This document shows, one piece after another, positions 60,501 to 64,000 of a stretch of 64,000 bases of DNA. The stretch lies in assembly GCF_030283205.1 (NCBI RefSeq), contig NZ_JASNWF010000027.1, forward strand, positions 1 through 64,000, read 5' to 3'. The translations under genes were made by a program, and so were the position numbers. Source of the DNA: Actinomadura opuntiae (lineage in GTDB: Bacteria; Actinomycetota; Actinomycetes; Streptosporangiales; Streptosporangiaceae). How positions within the stretch are numbered: position 1 is the first letter of the stretch; every line of letters begins with the position of its first letter. The notes below the pieces were generated by a model. That model saw only the letters and a list, made by a program, of their open reading frames with translations, did no database searches and had not been told where the DNA came from.

Positions 60501-61106
60501 TTCGTGTCTATTGCCCGGTTGTATGCGGGTGATGATTTGGATCTGAGCAAGGTGATCGCGGAGATCACGCGGGACGAGCATGTTCCGCATCTGACGGCGC
60601 TTCGATACAAGGACCCGTCTGGGCTGCGTAAGCGGGCGCAGTGGGAAGGCGTGTGGGAGCAGCAGCGCGAGGAGGACCGGACGGGCAAGCGGCTCGACAT
60701 TCCGGTGCCTCCCAAGTACACGTCGGCTGACTTCCTGAAGTCGTCGTACTGGCGGAATCGTGGAAAGCTGGACGTGCCGAAGGAGCGGTTCATCTCGTAT
60801 CCCAAGAGCGGGCCGGACGGGGACTCGTCCATACTGCTCGGGTGGGCCGGTTGGGATCACCGGGAGCAGGCGCAGGCGCTCATGATGTTGATCGAGGAGC
60901 GGGCCACTCAGGACGGGTGGGATGTTGCTCGGCTGACGCCGCTGCTCGCTGGACTCGCGGAGGTACTGCCGTGGGTGCGGCAGTGGCACGGTGAGGTTGA
61001 TCCGGCGTTCGGGCAGAGTCCGGCCGATGCGTACACCATGTACTTGGAGAGTAAGCAGCGCGAGTATGGAATCTCGGACGGCGACCTCAAGAATTGGCGT
61101 CCCTAG
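57534..61106 (+). CDS. pglX: BREX type 2 / Pgl adenine-specific DNA methyltransferase PglX
   Basis: A 1190-residue class I methyltransferase. Motif I is DPTCGSGHFLLGAF (near 230) and motif IV is VVVGNPPYISV (near 365), the N-P-P-Y of N6-adenine enzymes. The N-terminal helical part includes VTQAAVAWVLGTVFLRFCEDNGLI, typical of PglX; the C-terminus is a helical domain with AQALMMLIEERATQDGWDVARLTPLLAGLAEVLPWVRQWHGEVDPAFG. In Pgl, PglX methylates host DNA and works with PglZ, PglW and PglY. ATG 57534 follows GGGAGAGC and overlaps pglW. The centre (about 58.5-60.35 kb), where target recognition should lie, is much lower in GC than both ends. A seven-A run lies at 60249-60255. Confidence 0.93.
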   Translation: MIDRKALLADLKKQVGTLEGNLRERAADDADTHARLHGEWQKAREASRIAATYETWLDDRVTQAAVAWVLGTVFLRFCEDNGLIEMPFLAGPGDKLDLAQERQADYIRQNPHDTDRDWILAGFKEMSRSSVAAGLFDRAHNPMWQIEIPHPTAKALLAFWRRRGEDGEIVHDFTDPDWDTRFLGDLYQDLSEHAKKTYALLQTPDFVEEFILDYTLEPAVDEFGLDGLRLIDPTCGSGHFLLGAFHRILNKWRTAEPATDIWELIRRTLLSVHGVDKNPFATNIARFRMLAAAMKAGGVTTLTRVPDFPIIVATGDSLLHGRGASGIQEDLFSSAETHTYITEDIYDYVSSEDEAREGAIDLLGAGSYHVVVGNPPYISVDDPQESGNYRRAYQACSGRYSLAVPFMERFVQLAKLGSERSAEAGYVGKITANSFMKRIFGKKLIEEFLPKIDLTHVIDASGADIPGNSTPSVIFFMRRRWPKSTAKIRSVLGLRGMQRSEDDPPGGPVWQAITAQLEEVGSESEWVSVVDLGREFFAKHPWTLSGGGANLVLEMIESGTRRLEDHLARRTGFGSFPGQDAVFFLGEAWAKRNACEFPMARPLISGAVVRDWSILPRDVALVPYGNDQNPVRYAPSSAWGRHLWTMRRILQSTVGFDGREQQLSSEDQWWTWYRWIPERYETPLSLTYAEIASHNHFAFDRGGRVYNQTAPVIKLKSADDVSVHTAILAILNSSVACFWLKQVCQTKANATASSGIADQPWSWNFQFSATKVDRFPLPEQLPVELGIKMDALAREFEHSSASRISEEDVPTRANLQELHDRNRKVRERAIALQEELDWKVYCQFNILDDEVTCALESVPNVKFGERAFEIVLARKLQESEVETKWFERHDATPIVEIPGHWPEDYKKIVERRIEIIEARKDIALIERPEYKRRWAGTAWNEQEKIALRSWLLNRCEERSLWIADDEYGTEQPRVMTVSQLADQLRRDEDFVSIARLYAGDDLDLSKVIAEITRDEHVPHLTALRYKDPSGLRKRAQWEGVWEQQREEDRTGKRLDIPVPPKYTSADFLKSSYWRNRGKLDVPKERFISYPKSGPDGDSSILLGWAGWDHREQAQALMMLIEERATQDGWDVARLTPLLAGLAEVLPWVRQWHGEVDPAFGQSPADAYTMYLESKQREYGISDGDLKNWRP

Positions 61107-61509
61107 AAGCCCAAACGTGGCAGTCGCAGGAAGAAGAGCCCCCGGATCGCCCCTCCACATGTTCCTCCCAGCGCGCTTCCGCGACGTAAGTCCGGTCAGT
61201 GACAGCTACCTGATTGACCTGTGATGATGTCGCCCCCACGGCATCCTCATAAAAAGCGACGCATCAGAAGCCGACGTCTTCTGCAAGCATTATCTGGCAG
61301 CGGCGTGGCTGTTGTTGGAAACGTGCCCGGCGTCCGTGTGAAGAGGAATCACGGGTCGTGTGCATCGGCCGGCGCCTAGGTGAAGGCGATGCCTGCTCTT
61401 ACCGAAGAGACGCAGCACGCTACGTAGCGCTTCCTCCGTAGCGATGCTGCGCTCGGGCCACGGGATGTTTAGTTAACTGAGGTCATGCGGCTAAAGACGT
61501 CTAATCAAC
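61107..61509. other. Intergenic region after pglX
   Basis: No gene is seen; in particular no pglY or pglZ start. CGCTACGTAGCG (61418-61429) is a perfect 12-bp palindrome. CAGAAG...CTTCTG near 61268-61286 is a short hairpin. Neither is a convincing terminator or attachment site. The region looks like a junction between the defence genes and the Scr1/DUF397 pair. Confidence 0.45.
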
Positions 61510-61695
61510 TCAACGGAGCGAGTTGAGGAGCGCAGCCCAGTCAGTGCGAGTGAACTCCAGTACTGGGCCGTTGCCCTGCTCCTTGGAGTCGCGGACGCCG
61601 ATGGTTTTCCGGTCGGTGGCCAACGAGACTTCGACGCACTCGCTACCTGCTTCGCTGCGACGTGCCTTGCGCCAGCGGGGGTACTTCTCCCTCAT
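61510..61695 (-). CDS. DUF397 protein
   Basis: A 61-residue protein of the DUF397 family: WRKARRSEAGSECVEVSLA, VGVRDSKEQGNGPVLEFTR-like strand and TDWAALL helix. These small partners follow Scr1-type regulators in actinobacteria, sometimes proposed as antitoxin- or antirepressor-like. ATG 61695 overlaps the Scr1-like stop by four bases. Confidence 0.92.
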   Translation of the reverse strand: MREKYPRWRKARRSEAGSECVEVSLATDRKTIGVRDSKEQGNGPVLEFTRTDWAALLNSLR

Positions 61696-62573
61696 GCACG
61701 GGGTCCTGTCTCTTCGGTCAGTCGGTCCGCCACTTCGTCCAGCAGCGAGAGGCTGGCCTCTGGGGAGAGCGCGGCACGACTGAGGTGGTCGTACCTCCGT
61801 GTATACCGCTCAACGTCCTGCGGATCAGTGTGAACGATGTCCGTAGTGACCGTGTCCACAAGGGTCATCGGCGGGTCTTCCGGTTCCGGGAACGTGTATA
61901 GAAAGAATGGGACGGTGGGGAGCGGGTACCCCGGCGTGCGGACGTCCACCGGTAGTAGTCGTACGTTGAGGTGATCCACCTCTGTCACTGCCCTGACGAT
62001 ATGTCGCACCTGAGCAGCCAAGACTTCCTCCGGGACGATGACACGGTGCAAGACGACCTCGTCGAGGATGAAGTCGTACGCGGGGCCATCAGGCCGGAGT
62101 ATCTCTTCCTGCCGCCGGAGTCGCGCCTTGGTCATCTTGGCGGGCATGAAGTCGGTCGAGCCCTCGGCTTCGGCGAGGTTGACCATGGCGGCGATCATCT
62201 CAGGAGTTTGCAGGACCCCGGGGATCGAACTCGGGCTGTAGCCGCGGATGGTTGATGCACCCGACTCGACGTCGGCGTAGAGCCGCTGACGGGTCCCCAT
62301 GGCCTCGCCGTAGGAGTCCCACCAGCCTTTTGCGGCAGCCTCGTGGGCAAGAGTGATGATCTCCTTCCACTTCTTGTCCGAGACGCCGAGCGTGTTGAGG
62401 ATCGTGATGACGTCGCCGACATCCGGGCGGCCGTGAGCGTTCTCCAGGCGGCTGACCTTCATGCGGGAGTAGTGGATGCGCTTGGCGAGTTCGTCCGCCG
62501 TCATCTCGCGTTCCTCTCGTAGGGCGCGGAGTTCGGCCGCGAGACGCCGGCGTCGGACGAAGGGGCTGACCAT
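61692..62573 (-). CDS. Scr1-family helix-turn-helix regulator (DUF5753)
   Basis: A 293-residue protein: XRE-type helix-turn-helix at about 14-70 (LRALREEREMTADELAKRI, YSRMKVSRLENAHGRPDVGD), then DUF5753 (about 95-285: SPSSIPGVLQTPEMIAAM, VLHRVIVPEEVLAAQVRHI). The pair with DUF397 resembles the bldB/abaA-type and whiJ-type loci that modulate development in streptomycetes. GGAGG lies five bases before ATG 62573; TAGAGT on the minus strand at 62608-62613 is a good -10. Near the right edge of the defence island. Confidence 0.93.
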   Translation of the reverse strand: MVSPFVRRRRLAAELRALREEREMTADELAKRIHYSRMKVSRLENAHGRPDVGDVITILNTLGVSDKKWKEIITLAHEAAAKGWWDSYGEAMGTRQRLYADVESGASTIRGYSPSSIPGVLQTPEMIAAMVNLAEAEGSTDFMPAKMTKARLRRQEEILRPDGPAYDFILDEVVLHRVIVPEEVLAAQVRHIVRAVTEVDHLNVRLLPVDVRTPGYPLPTVPFFLYTFPEPEDPPMTLVDTVTTDIVHTDPQDVERYTRRYDHLSRAALSPEASLSLLDEVADRLTEETGPRA

Positions 62574-63159
62574 GGCGACCTCCGGGGGCAGGATCGTGAC
62601 AGCTCAGCTACTCTATGTACAGGATGGCGGAGCCGATTCGTTGCCGAACGGACTCGTGTCGGAGGTCGACCAAGGCAACACTTTCCTACCGAACGCGACT
62701 CTATGGGCGTTCGAGACTTCGTCCAAGCTATCCGAGGCTGCACATACCGGTCCGTCCATGGAAGCTCATGGCTCGGTTGAAGATCTCATGGGTGACGGCT
62801 GGGATGGCGGGGCCGGCAGGACATCGAGGAAATCGGGTGGTGGTGTGCCTACGCCCTGACTCGAGGTCAGGGGAGTGGCAGACAAGATGCGCCGAGACAG
62901 TGGGCTGGGTGCGGGTGAGGGCGCCTGTCGTGAATCCCGTTCGATGGCGGAGATCCCGTCGCTCGGGCACCGTCGGTCCCTGACGTGCGTATTCAAACTA
63001 GAATTACTCATCAAGGTGACGGTGAGTGATGTCGTCTGCGACAGTACTTCCGCCTGTAAGCGGCTACTGTGGGGTTATGGAGAAAAAGCAACTACACCCT
63101 GACTAGAGCGCGGGCGATGGTGTAATGTTTTCACGCCTCCCAGATGTCTTGGACGGAAC
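62574..63159. promoter_or_regulatory. Intergenic region with divergent promoters
   Basis: No recognisable gene in 586 bases. On the minus strand TAGAGT (62608-62613) fits a -10 for the Scr1-like gene. On the plus strand CTGACT (63099-63104), an 18-base spacer and TAATGT (63123-63128) form a good promoter for the ESX pair, with a predicted leader of about 25 bases. Several short open frames cross the region but none shows family features or a ribosome site. Confidence 0.55.
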
Positions 63160-63453
63160 ATGACGCATATTGTCGCCGACCTTGAAGCGTTCGAGCTTGC
63201 CGAAGCGCAGTTCAAGAAGGCGCTCGAAGCGTATGAGGAGATCCTTGAGCGCCTGGACCACGACCTTCGCGGATCGCTGGCGGAGTGGGCCGGGGACGCG
63301 CGTACCACGTACAACGCCGCGCACCAGGAGTGGGCAAGGAGCGCCAAGCTCATGTCCCGTGCGATAGCTGACTTCCACAGGGCGCTCCAGCGTGCGCATC
63401 GCAACTTCCGGGCCGCGCATGAGGCGCACCTACGGATGTGGCACGCGTCATGA
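63160..63453 (+). CDS. WXG100-family ESX protein
   Basis: A 97-residue helical hairpin with the WXG turn SLAEWAGDARTTY (W-A-G near 43-45), flanked by FKKALEAYEEILERLDHDLRG and SAKLMSRAIADFHRALQRAHR. GGACGGAA precedes ATG 63160. Its stop overlaps the next start (ATGA), a usual arrangement for an ESX chaperone or partner followed by its large substrate. Confidence 0.88.
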   Translation: MTHIVADLEAFELAEAQFKKALEAYEEILERLDHDLRGSLAEWAGDARTTYNAAHQEWARSAKLMSRAIADFHRALQRAHRNFRAAHEAHLRMWHAS

Positions 63454-64000
63454 CGAAGATAGATGTGTCCCCCGCGGAGGCTGCGGCCGCAGCCCAGACC
63501 TTCGCCAAGGGCCAGACCGATCTCGGCGACATCTGGATGAAGCTGTATCTCGCGCTCAACTCATGCGGTGGCATGGCCGGGAACGACAAGCCGGCGCATA
63601 CGTTTACTGGCAAGTACGACCCGGGCCTCAAAGCAGCCTGGAATTCTTTCGGTACGGCCGTCACGGTCCTGGGCGGCGTCGCAGTCGGCCTCAACCGCTC
63701 GGTGAACAACTACCTCAAGGCGGACCATCATTCGGCCATGCAGCGCAAGGGCATGCCGCACCACTACTCCCTGCCCCGCATAGCCTCCACCATGTCGATG
63801 GCGTCCCCTGCTCCGGCGCTCGGAGCGGGGGATTCGCTGCTTCCCGGGTTCCTGGCCAAATACTGGCCCAACGGCCACCAGGACAAGCTTCATGGCGCCG
63901 CTCGCGCCTGGCGCGTGGCAGCTGATGAGATCGAGAGTCTCGCCCGCAGGCTGGGGTCGACCATCTACAACATCACCGACACGGGGACCAAGGACTCGAA
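63450..64000 (+). CDS. Large ESX-associated protein, N-terminal part (runs off the window)
   Basis: Open from ATG 63450 through the last base with no stop (at least 183 residues). The N-terminus is helical: VSPAEAAAAAQTFAKGQTDLG, then LKAAWNSFGTAVTVLGGVAVG and a linker with YSLPRIASTMSMASPAP. The last visible part, ARAWRVAADEIESLARRLGSTIYNITDT, is another helix. This layout fits the leader of a long type VII secreted protein, commonly a polymorphic toxin whose toxic domain would lie outside the window. That last point is inference. Confidence 0.7.
   Translation, partial: MTKIDVSPAEAAAAAQTFAKGQTDLGDIWMKLYLALNSCGGMAGNDKPAHTFTGKYDPGLKAAWNSFGTAVTVLGGVAVGLNRSVNNYLKADHHSAMQRKGMPHHYSLPRIASTMSMASPAPALGAGDSLLPGFLAKYWPNGHQDKLHGAARAWRVAADEIESLARRLGSTIYNITDTGTKDS

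Noticed and set aside
61107..61509. Prophage or integrative-element attachment site after pglX
   Set aside because: A 12-bp palindrome is present but there is no integrase, tRNA end or direct repeat to support it.
62476..62983. Short open frames between the Scr1-like gene and the WXG100 gene
   Set aside because: No family features, no ribosome sites, overlapping both strands in an intergenic region with promoters.
1..64000. CRISPR arrays, tRNA or rRNA genes, insertion sequences
   Set aside because: No regularly spaced repeats, no cloverleaf or rRNA-like sequence and no transposase or terminal repeats were seen.

Overview
The window is high-GC DNA with GTG starts, GTGA/ATGA gene overlaps, SARP/AfsR and LAL regulators, Scr1/DUF397 pairs and ESX-type secretion substrates. 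This points to a filamentous actinomycete, probably Actinomadura or another Thermomonosporaceae member (inference from gene content, not from a search).

Layout. 0-2.7 kb: end of a class III lanthipeptide cluster, with a LanKC synthetase and, behind it, a 36-residue SapB/AmfS-like precursor gene. 2.9-5.6 kb: an SDR and a dihydrodipicolinate-reductase-like enzyme behind a KstR-type operator, then a deazaflavin oxidoreductase fused to a hemerythrin domain. 6-13.8 kb: a tight four-gene operon (cucumopine-synthase-like protein, FAD amino-acid oxidase-like protein, P450, adenylate-forming ligase) followed by a LuxR-type ATPase regulator; it looks like a small, undescribed biosynthetic cluster. 14-31 kb: mostly housekeeping or accessory genes: glycosyltransferase, peroxiredoxin, CocE hydrolase, MscS channel, TetR/MFS pair with a double operator, anti-sigma kinase, exonuclease, PlsC, a SPFH-RHH-GPP34 operon with an operator in its promoter spacer, a second MFS pump and an AfsR-type regulator. 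31-36 kb: a STAND ATPase coupled to an APH-fold kinase, and a secreted GH54 arabinofuranosidase with a LacI-type operator.

36.5-42.7 kb and 47.6-49.8 kb: two ESX/type VII substrate operons without the secretion motor (PPE-like protein, mycosin, WXG100-like proteins, an alpha/beta-hydrolase effector, lipoproteins, a duplicated YbaB-like protein). A third ESX pair begins at 63.2 kb and runs off the window. Between them are a carotenoid oxygenase, a two-gene membrane/small-protein module sharing a short motif, and a double-excalibur lipoprotein.

50.2-61.1 kb: a defence island. Two coupled genes on the minus strand (CBS-HEPN protein; DUF262 protein with a degenerate DUF1524 nuclease motif) are divergent from coupled pglW and pglX of the BREX type 2/Pgl family. 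pglY and pglZ are not adjacent, the first PglW kinase domain has lost its catalytic Asp, and the central part of pglX is compositionally foreign. This reduced module and the opine-like cluster are the best candidates for an undescribed system.
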